In this document: piece by piece, positions 21,245-33,900 of the stretch | How positions within the stretch are numbered: position 1 is the first letter of the stretch | Layout of the letters: each line of letters begins with the position of its first letter | Origin: Setomelanomma holmii | Lineage: Eukaryota > Ascomycota > Dothideomycetes > Pleosporales > Phaeosphaeriaceae | NCBI GenBank assembly: GCA_010015745.1 | Contig: ML978155.1 | Span: 372,001 to 436,000 of the forward strand | Direction: 5' to 3' | Length of the DNA stretch: 64,000 nt | Position numbers and translations under genes: made by a program | The notes under the pieces: model-generated | What the model was told of the DNA's origin: nothing | The model's database searches: none | Seen by the model: the letters and a program-made list of their open reading frames with translations, nothing else

Positions 21245-22068
21245 CTTGAAGTGTTTTGCTTGTTGGAAAGTTGGTTGGTGCGAATATGTACAATGACTGA
21301 ACAGATGGATAAGTCGATCTCAGATCAACTGAAATGAATGTAGTGAATGAATGAACGTGTCAGCGAAAGAATGAACCTCAAAGAAGGACTGGCCTGTGGA
21401 GAGAGAGTCCCTGAAGCCGGGACGAGAAACCCTTATAAAGCTCGCCCTGAAGCCATCGCAGCGCCTACATTTCACCGGCGACGTTGATACACGCAACAAT
21501 TAATTCCGAGAATCAGACTTGACCCACGGATCCTATGTAGCAGCCGTTCCCACTATCCCGATATTGGGGTGCGAACCGAGTGGTGTTTACCGCGGCCAAG
21601 GGCTTGACAATCTGTATGAGGCAGCGCCTTTGCTTAGATAGGTTAAGGCCATCGGGCTGTCATGCGAGAGTTGGAAACGAGATGAGCGGTGTTTGTTGGT
21701 GGGTAAGTGGCTGTTTTGAAACTCGATGTTTGAGGATTAGTGAGGTTGATGCAGCCTTGCTTAGCGCGGCCTTGGTGTTTCATAAACAAAGTGACGGGCG
21801 CCTGTCTGGGATGGAGTCCATGCAACAACATCGAGTTTCGGAATCCTCTCTACGCAAACAATCACTGTGAAGAATTGCAAACGTCGTGGTGAGCCAGGTT
21901 TGAAAAAGTGGTTGATGTTGTAATAGGGCACTGAAGATGGAATTGTTTCCATCGTGCTTGAAATCCTGGCAGCAATCAAACGCAGCATTGATCGAATTTG
22001 ATAAAGCTGCACGTCATGACGCGCTGGCCCAGCGCTTACGTTCAGGACGTGAGAAGCAAAGCATAGTC
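21245..22068. other. AA9 promoter region
   Basis: About 0.8 kb between the AA9 start and the 3' end of the single-pass membrane protein. It contains the TATA-like element noted separately. Frames at 21580-21870 (plus) and 21761-22012 (minus) overlap and are unsupported. Confidence 0.45.
21431..21440 (-). promoter_or_regulatory. TATA-like element upstream of AA9
   Basis: CTTTATAAGG on the minus strand, about 190 bp before the AA9 start codon. The position fits a core promoter with a long 5' leader. This is a motif match only. Confidence 0.4.
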
Positions 22069-22806
22069 TTAAACTGAGCTTCTGGTCACCGTCACAAAGT
22101 TACTTAACCTCCCTGGTGGCTGCCCGGTCAAGTCGTCAAGCGAAGGCTGTCCCGTTGGAACAAGCTGGAGCCTTCCTGTTCCAGACGAACTGGCAGTAGT
22201 GCTCCCTGTCGATGTCGCGCCGATAGTCGTTGAGACTGTAGGCATTGAGTTGGGTGGTGTACTGGCTCCCGGGCCCGGTATTGACACGACCCCTCTGAGA
22301 GCCTCACCATCGATGAAGACGTTGATCTCCTGCACGGCTGGACTCGAAGGTAAAGGATGCAAGATGGAGAAGAAACGCGCGCCCAATGCGACCGAAGTCA
22401 ACCAAAGCGTGGTCAAGAAGAATATGATTGCCAGAATCCAAGGAATCAAGACACGCTTTCGTGGCCATCGACTGCGAGCCGGGAGTGGTGGCGAATTGTA
22501 CGTGTAGGACTTGGTCGGTGGATGGACGTAGTGCGGATGATTGGCGTCCTCGTAGTCTGCTTTGACTCGCGATTCTTCATCGTCGATTGCACCTTTTCGT
22601 GATCTACCCTTCGCTGCTGCTTCTGTCTCTGAAGACTGGTAGTGTGGATTTTTCGATGTGTTCGCCTTGGCTGTTGGGAAAGAGTCGTGCTCCGGCGTAA
22701 GTGGCCAGTCCATGGACTTGCGCATCGACGTGTAGGTTGGTGCAGGAGAGTTTCGAAGCTCGATTGAGGCCATGTCTATGGAGGGCGCTCGCTGTTGGAT
22801 GGCCAT
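22069..22806 (-). CDS. Single-pass membrane protein, function unknown
   Basis: Single exon, 245 residues, start at ATG 22806. The N-terminal ~115 residues are hydrophilic and disordered (SSETEAAAKGRSRKGAIDDE). One strong transmembrane helix (VLIPWILAIIFFLTTLWLTS) lies near residues 121-140, preceded by the basic stop-transfer segment ARSRWPRKR. The outer part is short, Ser/Thr-rich and probably glycosylated. There is no signal peptide, so a type II orientation or a plasma-membrane sensor-like layout is possible. No family is recognised. Confidence 0.55.
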   Translation of the reverse strand: MAIQQRAPSIDMASIELRNSPAPTYTSMRKSMDWPLTPEHDSFPTAKANTSKNPHYQSSETEAAAKGRSRKGAIDDEESRVKADYEDANHPHYVHPPTKSYTYNSPPLPARSRWPRKRVLIPWILAIIFFLTTLWLTSVALGARFFSILHPLPSSPAVQEINVFIDGEALRGVVSIPGPGASTPPNSMPTVSTTIGATSTGSTTASSSGTGRLQLVPTGQPSLDDLTGQPPGRLSNFVTVTRSSV

Positions 22807-24120
22807 GATCAAGATGGAGAGAAGTAGAAAGACACAAGACTGAAATAGCGTTCACAAGGACCAGCCTCAGGAAAAGAAAGATTGCGAGGACGAGAATTGG
22901 AAGAGCGACGAGACGGAATACGGCCTTTGTTCTGTGTAAGCTTGCATCGAAGATAAAGGTAGCTCGTGATGGTGGATGATCTGGCACCATTGTGGACAAA
23001 GGTCGCTGCTGTTAGTTCAAAGAACATAGCAACGCGTCTGTTTCACGTCCAGCACGCGAAGGCTGCATATTGGGCTTAAGAGCCCTCCAGAGACAAGCCC
23101 GTTGTGACAATGATGTTAAGACGGTTAAGGTGTTTTGGAAGGCAGTCGTGACGCTGGGATCGATTGGTAGAGTCGTGCTTGCCTAATATGCAGGGGTTGC
23201 GTCTGGTCTGCGGGGCACTTGCACCGCAGCAAAGGGTCCAGCTCAGCATTCATCTTTCGCGGAAATTGACCTCACAAAGCCTTCTTGTACTTGATCAAGC
23301 ACCACAAACCTCTGTGTTCAGCACCGCCAGTGCGTACCCGGCAGTTTTCAAATCTCTTATCGCTAGGAACATGGGGATATTGCTGGGGATAGCGATCTTG
23401 GATGCCCCTCCAACCCGGTAGCTCTAATAAAAGCCGGGGCACACGTTGGGGCAATCTCAACGACTGTCAGTCGCATGTCCAACGAGCTTATGGTATGGCA
23501 GTGGAGTGACGCAGTGACCTGTGCCCATCCCTCCTTCTCTCAGAATCCACACAGCACTGTCGAAGGCTGATGAGGCGGTGAACAAGCATCTTCTTCGTGC
23601 TCACTGCGGCGGCCGTGCGGCAGACCGCAAGTGGCTGCTTTAGCGTCCCAAGGCCTGTTTCAAGTACATCAAACATGCACTCGCAACGATGAACAGTTCG
23701 TGCAACGCGAGTGACATGGGGACAACTGGCATTATCGACGTATGTACAGGGTATGCCACAGGCAGCCCGAAAGAGTCGCATGACCGTGGGTGCATTCATG
23801 GCACTGTGAAAGTCAGGGCATTCCAATAGCAAGTGACAAGCAGTCCCCAACGGCCCTAAATGTGGCTCACTGCAGTCGCGGCTTCCTGAACCACAATCCC
23901 TGGCAGCGGTAGCTCCACCTTAATTCACCCACCACTACTGCAATTCACATCCCTTGCCGACATCACCACCACTCAATGACGACGCAGCGACTCCTTTCGA
24001 CATAGCGACCTAACCCTCCTAATTACTATCCAATACAGCCGCGTCTCTTAGCATACGTGCTGCACCGACTGCAACTTCCTTTGGTTTGACTAGAACATCT
24101 GGCATTCCGAAGCGACCACC
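22807..24120. other. Intergenic region between divergent genes
   Basis: About 1.3 kb between the starts of the single-pass membrane protein (minus) and the TBC gene (plus). The minus frame at 22604-22999 holds a hydrophobic run (LVALPILVLAIFLFLRLVLV) but overlaps the membrane-protein gene, and I could not join it to a gene. The stretch before 24121 is CT-rich like a 5' leader. Confidence 0.45.
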
Positions 24121-26991
24121 ATGGCCGATGTCGACGAGAAGCACGACAGGCCCACAAGCTCTGAGGGCTCCGACAAGGACGGAGTAAGTGTTCGCCTCCT
24201 ACGGTACTCGGGCGGCGTACTGGAGAAGCGAGCACATGCTAATCATATACGTTCTTGCAGGACAGCTTCGAAGACGCATCTGAGATTACACCTCGTCCCG
24301 ACTCACATTCCGAGCACTCGCAGTCGCGATCACGGTCACTACTCAACAAGCGTGAATCTTCAAGTTCAGCAGAACACAGCGGCAGGGCAGACTCGCCTGT
24401 ACCAGATGTGCCAGGACTGCCCAAAGACGCCGCCGAAAGCACCAAAGCGGCACCCACAAAGTCTCCGCTCACAGCACATCGAATATCGGTGACATCAGAC
24501 ATGGATGATGTGTCACTGGACAATGGTGAGTGACTACTCTCTTCACATGTGCACAATTGAGGCAATCAAAGGGGATTGCTATATTGTGTGCTGCGATTCA
24601 CAGACTCGCTTCGCTCCTGCTCTTTCCAGAAAACTTTGTCTCTTGCGCGTTGAATCCCACTGACCTGCACAGAAGGTGCAAAGACCAACTCACAAGGGCC
24701 GAAGCTGCCACCCGGAGACTCTCGAGACTCTACAAGCGCGATGCAAGGCCTCTCCGGACGCATGTCTCCCGTCAAATTCCCTCCGCCGCCCCCAGCACCT
24801 CTCGCCCAAGAGAAGGCTGCTCCACCGCCCGCAGTATCGAGGAAGCTCACAAGTCCATTCTCATGGCTGTCACGGAATAGTACTAGCAAAAAGGCTGAAT
24901 CGTCACCGCCTCCCCACACGGACCGACGGAACACAAATGCTTCGATCAACACACTAAACAGCAATCCCGAACTCACGCTGAGCAAGATCGAAGACGAGGG
25001 CGATATGCAGTCCAACAACAGGTCGAGCCAGGGCAGTCTGCGTGACCGCTTCAAGTTTCTGCGAATGCGGGAAGAAGCTGGCATCACGATGGGTGACGAG
25101 ACAAATGGAGAGGGCGAAGGTGGAGCTTTGGCTGGTGTGGTGGGACGGACAACAAGTATTGGCCTAGGAATTGGCAGTCCGACTAGCACCGCCGGAGACG
25201 ACCATGCGCCCGGAAGTCCGCCTACTCTTGCGCGACAACCAACCATAAACCCAAACCTTGCTCCAGGAACTGCTGCGGGTATAGCGGCTGGCCCAGCAGG
25301 TGACACTGCTGAGCCTGTAGACTGGGATCTGTGGCAGTCTGTTGTCAATGAAGGACCCACGGCCATTGCACGGACGAGCTCTGAAGAGTTGAGCCACGCC
25401 ATCGCCAATGGAATTCCACAGGTCATTCGCGGAGTGATCTGGCAGGTCCTCGCCCAAAGCAAGAGCGAAGAGCTGGAGAGCATGTACAAGGAGCTCGTTG
25501 CCCGCGGTACAGACAAAGAGCACATGACTGTGAAGACTCCCAACTTGAGCAATGGTCACGGTAGCAATGCAAAAGAGAAGGACTCTGTTGCTTCATCGTC
25601 CTCCTCTGTCCACTCCGACTATTCCACACCGGCCACCACCACAGGCAGTACGAATGCACCATTGCCCTCCCCTTCGATTATGTCCGAGTCAGCCGAGGAT
25701 CCCATCAAATTACAGGCGAGGCTCGCTGCCGAGCGGAAGCAGAGCACTGCCGCAATAGCAAAACTGGAGAAGACAATTAAGCGAGATCTGGGCGCAAGAA
25801 CAAGCTACTCCAAATATGTCATGGCAGCCGGTTTGCAAGATGGACTCTTTGGCATTTGCAAAGCCTATGCCCTCTACGACGAAGCTGTGGGCTACGCGCA
25901 GGGCATGAACTTCATCGCCATGCCACTGCTTTTCAACATGCCTGAGGAGGAAGCGTTTAGTCTTTTCGTCACGCTGATGAACAAGTATGGCCTGCGCGAC
26001 TTGTTCGTTCACGATATGGCAGGGCTGCACCTGCATCTCTACCAGTTCGAACGTCTTCTAGAGGAGTTTGAGCCTGCTCTATACTGTCATCTTCGTCGAC
26101 GCGAGGTGAAGCCACAACTTTATGCCACGCAATGGTTCCTCACGCTGTTCGCATATCGCTTCCCTCTTCAATTGGTCCTTCGGATATACGACTTGATACT
26201 CAGCGAAGGCCTTGAATCAGCGATACTGAAGTTTGGCATTGTCCTCATGCAAAAGAACGCGGAGACACTACTTGGCATGAAGGACATGTCCACGCTCACT
26301 ACATTCCTGAAGGAGCGACTGTTCGATGTGTACATCGACAAAGCTCCTTCTGCGAATTCCATTCTGGAAAACGGCTTCTTTGGTCAGACCGTCGGCATCG
26401 ACAAGGAGGTGTATCGTGCAGACATGTTGGTCAAAGATGCCGTTGCTGTCAAGATCTCGCCTGAGATGCTCAAAGGGTATACGGCTGAATGGAAAGAGCA
26501 GCGACGCGTTGAGAAGGAGCGCGAGACCGAGTTGCTGGGCTTGCGAGAGAGGGTGGCCTCTTTAGAGACCAAAGTACGACTTCTAGAAGGCCGAGCCGAG
26601 CAGTCTGACATGGAGCACGTTCAAGTAGCTTCTGAGCTCATCAAGACGAAGGTAGAGAACGAGCAAGTTGCGGAAGAGAACGAGACACTCAAGACCAAGG
26701 TTGAGGAATTACAACGTATTGTGGACACCCAACCTGAGGAAGTGGAGGCACGACTGAAAAACGAGATGGAGACCGTGATGCAAAAAAACATTGTGGTCCA
26801 CAACGAGAATCGAGCTCTCGAAGAGCAAATGGCCGAAATGGAGAAGGAGCTGGTGGCAACGAAGATGCAATGGGCAACCGTAAGTTGACCATGAGTCGTC
26901 TGATCGGATTCCAGCTAACAAGCCGCAGATAAATGAGGAGCACGAAAACCTCAAACAAAAGTGGCACAGCATCTCGAACATGATGAAGTAA
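24121..26991 (+). CDS. TBC-domain Rab GTPase-activating protein (Gyp5/EVI5-like)
   Basis: Stimulates GTP hydrolysis by a Rab GTPase in membrane traffic. Four exons: 24121..24183, 24261..24525, 24673..26879, 26929..26991, giving 865 residues. Residues 1-350 are mostly disordered, Ser/Pro-rich. The TBC domain runs from about 355 (NGIPQVIRGVIWQVL) to about 667. The catalytic arginine finger lies in IKRDLGARTSY (Arg ~485) and the glutamine finger in VGYAQGMNF (Gln ~519). A Ser-rich insert interrupts the N-terminal part of the domain. The C-terminus is a long coiled coil (LRERVASLETKVRLLEGR onward), as in Gyp5 and EVI5. The last exon supplies 20 residues, avoiding a premature stop just past the GTAAGT donor. 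Confidence 0.9.
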
Positions 26992-27755
26992 TCTCGGCTT
27001 TTTGGTTTTTGACCCTACTGCAGAGGCATTGAGTTGACTTGCATATAGTGCGCCGGATTCGTACTCCAGCACTGTCTACTCTCCTCCTTCGAACGCTGGA
27101 TGATTCGCTTCTTCATGTCTATATTTCCCGTCGCTTCGCTGGACAGCTTCTTGTCGTCAGCTTCCTCGCTGCTCGTCTACTTGCTTCGGCATCGCTTGCT
27201 TAACTTAGGGCTCATGCAGATATCATTTCATCTATACCCCACGATAAAAAGGGACGACCTACATGTGGCGTCTTGATTGATTTTATTTTTGGATACGGAG
27301 CAATGCATGGGAACACGGTGTTCGGAAACGACGGTTGAGCGCATCTTGATAAACTCGCTGGATGGTGGTGAAACTATGCTGTAGTAGTGGTAGTTTGTAG
27401 TATCTCAAAGATTACGCTCGAGTTCAGCCTGGTTGGCACCTCACAACTTGGTCTGTACACACACACACACACTCTCTCTCTCACCAAGTTACGCGCGGTG
27501 CCTTCGCAATGTAAGATCGAGATGAAGTGAAGGCGGGAGGTTGGCGGCTGCTTTCGATTAGCGCCTTGGCGCTTGAGCAGACGCTAGAGCTTTCAAATGT
27601 TCCTCGACGTCTCCTCCTTTGAGCGCACTAACAAAGATCTCACACTACATCCAACCGCGCACCCAAATCGACTGCGGTACATCGACTTAAACTATCTTTC
27701 ATACCCTGCGACTAGTTCGCAACCACTGTTTCGACTGTGTCTTCCCGCTCACACG
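26992..27755. other. Intergenic region with a compound microsatellite
   Basis: About 0.76 kb between the TBC and KH genes (both plus). It holds the TBC terminator, the simple repeat noted separately, and the CT-rich KH-gene 5' leader. Confidence 0.5.
27457..27482. repeat. Compound (AC)n(TC)n microsatellite
   Basis: About eight AC units run directly into about five TC units, roughly 300 bp upstream of the KH-gene start. It is likely length-polymorphic. Confidence 0.85.
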
Positions 27756-29640
27756 ATGGCCGCCCCGACACCTGACCTTAACGCCATCCTCGCAGCGCTT
27801 GGTGAGTGCACTGCTTCGTCTTCCCCATCGCGCATGCTAATTATATGACTAGCTGCTGGACGAGGCCCTTCCACTACCCCGTCCCAGACCCTGCAACAGG
27901 CCCCGCCAGCCCAACACCCCCCTCCGCAACAGCTTCCTCCCGGCTTCCCGGGCGCAATGCCAGCAGGATCTCCACCCGCGATGCCTGGTTACAACTTCCC
28001 GCAGCCAACCCACTCTGGCAGCCTCGACCTGAGCGCAATCAAGCCCGTTAGCTCTGGCTCGGTCAGCATTCAAGATGCGCTTGCGAAGGCGCGTGGCTTT
28101 GCCGCACAAAAGGGTCTTGCCTTTGACCCTCGTCCAGGTACAGACCCTTGGTCTGCCATTGGTGACATCTCGCAGACTTACGCTATGGCAGCACATCAAG
28201 AAGATCCTCGACTAGGTGGCCGACCATACGGTCGTCGATCAAGGTCCCGGTCGCGTTCTCCGCCACGTCGCGACAATGCGCGTGATGGCTATAACCCTTA
28301 CCGAGACGAGCGCCGCGATGAGCGCCGAGGTGGAGCTTATGGTCGCGATCGCTCTCGCTCCCCTCCTAGACGTGATACGTTTTCTCCCCCGCATGCGCAG
28401 TATGGTGGTCACGCGCGCTCTCCTCCTCCCAGTGACAACTCTGAGGTGATTCTCATTGATTCTTCGCTTGTTGGTCTTGTGATCGGTCGTCAAGGTGAGA
28501 GTCTTCGTCGTATTGAACAAGAATCAGGTACCAGGATCCAGTTCATCAACGGCCCGGAGGCCGGGCCGCAACGCCAGTGCCGTATCACCGGTAGCCCTGG
28601 TGCCCGTATCAGTGCCAAGCGAGAGATCAACCGCATCATTGAAGAGAATGGTGGCAACCCTGCTCGTGAGACTGGTCGCAACGCGCGACCCGGCGCAAAG
28701 TTGGTCGGCCAACAACAACCTGCTCTGCGCGAAGGTGAACAGTCGTCCCAAATCATGGTGCCTGATCGTACTGTTGGTCTTATCATCGGTCGTGGCGGCG
28801 AGACTATCCGTGACCTGCAAGAACGCAGTGGATGCCACGTGAACATCGTCGGTGAGAACAAGAGCGTGAACGGTCTTCGCCCTGTGAACCTCATTGGAAG
28901 CCCTGCCGCTGCTGCCCATGCCAAAGAGCTCATTATGGAGATTGTCGACAGTGACACCAAGCAAATGGACGCGTCCGCAGGTCAACAGCCACCACAAATG
29001 CAGAACAGGCGTGATAACTCTGATCCGTACAGCGGAGGTGGTGCTGCGGCTGGCAGTAAGATCAATGATAGCATCATGGTCCCGTCAGATGCCGTTGGAA
29101 TGATCATTGGAAAAGGTATGGTTAATCTTAATGTAGTCACTTTCACGTCTAACATATCCTAGGTGGTGAAACCATCAAGTCAATGCAGTCCGACACTGGA
29201 TGCAAGATCAACGTTTCCCAAGCTTCTGGCGCTGACATCGAACGCGAAATCGGCCTTGTCGGCGCCCGCCAAGCCATCGAGGATGCGAAGCGCGCAATCT
29301 GGGAGAAAGTGGATCAAGTTGTAAGTGAGGTTCCGAGTTTTAGACTGCATCAAACACTAACCTCATACAGCGCGAGAAGAATAATAGTCGTCGACGAGAC
29401 AACGGCAACGCTAACGGAGGTTATGATAATAACTACTCACAACAGCAACAGCCACCATCTCAAGGTTATGGTGGAGCTCCTCCAGCACAGCCTGCACCAG
29501 CAGCCAACCCTGCAGGTGGTGCAGCCGCCGACCCTTATGCCGTCTATGGTGGCTACCAAAACTACCTTGCTATGTGGTATGCTTCGATTGCTCAACAGCA
29601 ACAGGGAGGCCAGCCACCTCAAGCACCTCCCGGAGCATAG
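27756..29640 (+). CDS. Three-KH-domain RNA-binding protein (FUBP/KSRP-like)
   Basis: Single-stranded RNA/DNA-binding protein, probably in mRNA processing. Exons 27756..27801, 27853..29115, 29163..29320, 29371..29640 give 578 residues. KH domains start near residues 212 (SEVILIDSSLVGLVIGRQGE), 312 (SSQIMVPDRTVGLIIGRGGE) and 420 (NDSIMVPSDAVGMIIGKGGE); all keep the GxxG loop. Intron 2 splits the third GxxG loop between IIGKG and GETIK. Before KH1 lies an RS-rich region (RRSRSRSRSPPRRD twice), and the C-terminus is Gln/Pro/Gly-rich with a short AYGGYQNYLAMWY-like motif near the end, resembling the tyrosine motifs of FUBP. Likely nuclear. Confidence 0.88.
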
Positions 29641-30697
29641 ACTGATGCTCGTCTGCTATGAACTCGCGCATGATGCTGAGACCACGTCGATTGATGCTTG
29701 CTTTGCATGACCGATCCTGGACACTGCTGCGCGTAGCATGACTTGACGATACTCTGGACGACCCTCGACTGTCTGACATATGCTCCGACGAGCTCGCCTG
29801 ACTGATCCTTGAATCATTGACTGCGATGCGTTGCTCTGCTCATACATTCTTTCGACCTCGATACACCTGATGACACCATGGCTCGTCTCTCGATTCAGAT
29901 TGTGACCGTTGCGCGTCACTGTCTCTGCTTCTCTTGCATGATTCGATAATCGCTTGAGCTCTGATCAACTGCCTCGCGCGGTTCACTGCAATGACGATCT
30001 CTCTATACGTTCGAACCATCGAGAGTGTGTCTTGACCTAGACGCTGGTCTCACCCACGGCTCCTCGAGGGCGATATTTACTTCCCTGCCAACATTACTAA
30101 ACTCGAATTGTTTCTCACATCACAACACGTCGGCCATATTGCGGAACTCTACCATCAAAAGCGCTTGACCTTTCTTGTGGCTGTTCTTACACAAAGTGCC
30201 TTTTGCTTCTGGAAATGACTTGGTTCTCTCGATGCATGGCAACCTCAAGCCTATGCCTCGGCTGTATTGCCCAAGGTCTACTGGCTTGCAATGCGTCTAA
30301 TGGTACTTGTCCTTCTATGATCCTGTACATTATGTCATACAGAGTATAATCTTGCACCCAATTCATCTTGTGCCCTCGTCATCCTTTTCAAAAGCAGCAT
30401 ACTCCCAACCAAACAAGCTCACGAACTCTGCCTCGCTGCAGCAACTTGCGAATCTGCAGAGGCACGGCCGTCTCCAATATCCTGGCAGCATCTGGCATCA
30501 CGGAAGTCGCCAACTTCAATAGCACATCTGCACCACGCTCACCGCTAGCTGAAGTCGATCGCACAGTGAAGGCCAGGTCGCTCACGTGCCGGTAACGCTA
30601 ACGCCGCACCAAACAAGTGGGGCTTGCATGGAGGGGCAAAATGCGTACAAACTAACGGCCATCGGCGAGCTCCTGCACGCGGAGCAACCGTCTAGGT

Positions 30698-30705
30698 CTG
30701 ATAAG
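30698..30705 (+). promoter_or_regulatory. GATA-factor site upstream of xanthine dehydrogenase
   Basis: CTGATAAG matches HGATAR, the AreA-type nitrogen GATA-factor site, about 280 bp before the ATG. Purine-catabolic genes in aspergilli are AreA-dependent. A single site, so weak evidence. Confidence 0.4.
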
Positions 30706-30803
30706 ACACAAACATGTCACACATGATTCGTTACATTGCTTTTTAGAGCTACATCTTCCCGCTGCAGTGTTTAGACAGCTAGTGTGCCGCGGTACAGATC
30801 TAC

Positions 30804-30810
30804 TATATAG
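30804..30810 (+). promoter_or_regulatory. TATA-like element of xanthine dehydrogenase
   Basis: TATATAG about 175 bp before the start codon; plausible core promoter position. Confidence 0.4.
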
Positions 30811-30983
30811 CTCTACCATCCCCACAATGAAAGGGTCCTCGAGTGTTTGAACGGTCTTCTGACTTCTCCATTCCTTCTGTTTGCGTCTTGCTGCGTGGTG
30901 GCGACGTCGTGTATTGCTTACTTCACTTGTTCCTCGAAGCTTACTTCACTACTTACACACAGGACCACAAAGGACTTAGCACA

Positions 30984-33900
30984 ATGGCACCCGGTCTTAT
31001 CTCCCCAGAACCGGCTGTCTTGTCATCGGCCACACGGTCACTGGCCGATGTCACAGCTTCATACGACGACACATTACGATTCTACCTCAATGGTACGAAG
31101 GTTACGCTCGACAACGCGGATCCGGAGGTCACGCTGCTGGAGTATCTAAGAGGCATTGGGCTCACGGGAACGAAGCTAGGCTGCGCAGAGGGAGGCTGTG
31201 GAGCTTGCACAGTAGTGGTGTCGCAGTACAACCCAACTACAAAGAAGATATATCATGCTTCTGTGAACGCATGTCTGGCACCGTTGATCAGTGTGGATGG
31301 CAAACATGTCATCACAGTGGAGGGAATTGGTAATGTCAAAAGGCCGCATCCAGCGCAGGAGAGGATAGCGAAAGGAAACGGCAGTCAGTGCGGGTTCTGT
31401 ACGCCTGGTAAGTAGTCTTGGGACTTGGATGCACATGGTCTGTCTTGACTCTCTCAGGCATCGTCATGAGCTTGTATGCGCTCCTCCGCAACACCGACAC
31501 GCCCAGCGAACTCGAAGTCGAAGAAGCCTTCGATGGCAACCTTTGCAGATGTACAGGATACAGACCCATATTGGACGCGGCGCAGAGCTTCAGTGTCAAG
31601 ACTGGATGTGGCAAGGCGACAGCCAACGGTGGCAGTGGATGCTGCATGGAAAAGAACGGTGCGAACGGCGGTGGATGCTGCAAGAGCAATGGCACAGAAG
31701 ACCAGCCCATCAAGCGATTCACACCACCCGGTTTCATCGAATACAACCCCGATACCGAGCTTATCTTCCCTCCACAGTTGCGGAAACACGACTTCAAGCC
31801 GTTGGCATTTGGCAACAAGAGGAAGAAGTGGTTCCGGCCGACGACAGTGGAGCAATTGTTGGAAATCAAGAGCGTGTACCCCTCTGCGAAGCTTATTGCA
31901 GGCTCGACCGAGACGCAGATTGAGATTAAGTTCAAGGCGATGAACTACAGCGCATCTGTCTTTGTTGGCGATATTCCAGAACTACGACAGTTCACGTTCA
32001 ACGATGATCATCTCGAGATTGGCGGCAACGTGGTCCTAACGGACCTCGAGCAAATCTGCGAAGATGCTCTCGAGCATTACGGAAAGACGCGAGGTCAACC
32101 ATTCGCGATGATTCTGAAGCAGATCCGATACTTTGCAGGTAGGCAAATCAGGAATGTTGGCACGCCGGCTGGTAATCTGGCCACGGCGAGTCCAATTTCT
32201 GATCTCAATCCTGTGTTCGTGGCAACAAATGCGACACTCATTGCGAAGAGCCTCAAGGAGACGACTGAAATTCCTATGTCGACATTCTTCAAGGGGTATA
32301 GGCAGACAGCACTTCCGCCGGACGCGATCATCGCAGGCTTGAGGATACCCGTTTCGAAAGAGAAGGGCGAGTACATCCGTGCTTACAAGCAGTCAAAGAG
32401 AAAGGACGATGATATCGCAATCGTCAATGCCGCGCTCAGAGTCTCTCTGGACGAGTCACAAACAGTCGAAAGTGCTGACCTGGTGTACGGTGGAATGGCA
32501 CCAATCACTATCCATGCCAAGAAGGCCATGGAATTCTTGAAAGGCAAAAAGTTTACAGATCTCCAGACACTGGAAGGTGTCATGGACAAGCTCGAGGAAG
32601 ACTTCGACCTACGATTCGGCGTACCTGGCGGCATGGCGACCTATCGAAAGTCCCTGGCCCTTAGCTTCTTTTACAAGTTTTACCACGAAGTGCTCGTGGA
32701 ATTGCATGCGGAAGAAGTCGAGATTGACACCCAGGCAATCGGTGAGATTGAGCGAGATATCAGTTCGGGCGAAAAAGACGGCAAGGCTGCTGAAGCATAT
32801 AAGCAGAAAGAGGTCGGACAGAGCAAGAACCACGTTGCTGCACTGAAGCAGTGCACTGGGGAGGCACAGTACACGGACGACATACCTCTCCAGCGGAACG
32901 AGTTGTACGGCTGCCTAGTACTCTCCACCAAGGCCCATGCGAAAATCCTCAAGGTCGACTCGGAAGCAGCATTGGATGAGCCTGGTGTCGTAGCATTCGT
33001 GGACCACAATGATCTTGCTTCCCCAGAGGCCAACTGGTGGGGCGCACCATCTTGCGATGAGGTCTTCTTCGCGGTCGATGAAGTCTTCACCGTCGGCCAG
33101 CCCATTGGCATGATCCTCGCAGACACAGCAAAGCACGCTGAACACGCCGCTCGTGCTGTCAAGATCGAGTACGAAGATCTTCCTGCCATCTTCACGATCG
33201 AAGAAGCCATCGAGCAAGACAGCTACTTCAACCATTTCAGGCACATCAAGAAGGGTGACACTGAGAAGGCCTTTGCGGAGGCTGATCATGTCTTCACTGG
33301 CACTGCACGCATGGGCGGCCAAGAGCATTTCTATCTCGAAACACAAGCCTGTCTTGCGGTTCCCAAGCCTGAAGACGGCGAGATGGAAATCTTCAGCAGC
33401 ACGCAGAACCCTGCTGAAACACAGGCGTATGTCTCGAAAGTCGTCGGTGTCGCTGCCAATAAGATTGTGACCCGCGTCAAACGTATGGGTGGAGGCTTTG
33501 GTGGCAAAGAGACAAGATCAGTCCAACTCGCGGGCATCGTCGCCTGCGCTGCAAACAAAGTCCGCCGTCCTGTACGCTGCATGCTCAACCGCGACGAAGA
33601 CATTGCCACTTCGGGCCAACGCCACCCCTTCCTCTCGCGCTGGAAGGTCGCGTGCACCAACGATGGTATTATCCAGGCCCTCGACGCCGACGTGTTCTGC
33701 AATGGCGGATGGTCTCAGGATCTCTCTGGTGCGGTTGTCGAGCGCTCCCTCAGCCACATCGACGGCGTATACAGCATTCCCAACGTGCATGTGCGTGGAC
33801 GCGTCGCAAAGACAAACACAGTCTCCAACACAGCATTCCGCGGCTTCGGCGGTCCCCAAGGTCTATTCATCGCAGAGACATACATTGAGGAAATCGCCGA

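Larger units (their letters stand above)
29641..30983. other. Intergenic region; xanthine dehydrogenase promoter
   Basis: About 1.3 kb between two plus-strand genes. The distal part holds the xanthine dehydrogenase promoter with GATA and TATA motifs, noted separately. Frames at 30307-30595 overlap on both strands and are unsupported. Confidence 0.5.

Noticed and set aside
30843..30983. N-terminal extension of xanthine dehydrogenase from an upstream methionine
   Set aside because: The extra residues are hydrophobic and unlike any xanthine dehydrogenase; the ATG at 30984 has better context.
31610..31710. Cys/Gly-rich segment as a possible separate small peptide
   Set aside because: It is in frame with xanthine dehydrogenase and matches the Cys-rich linker seen in fungal members.
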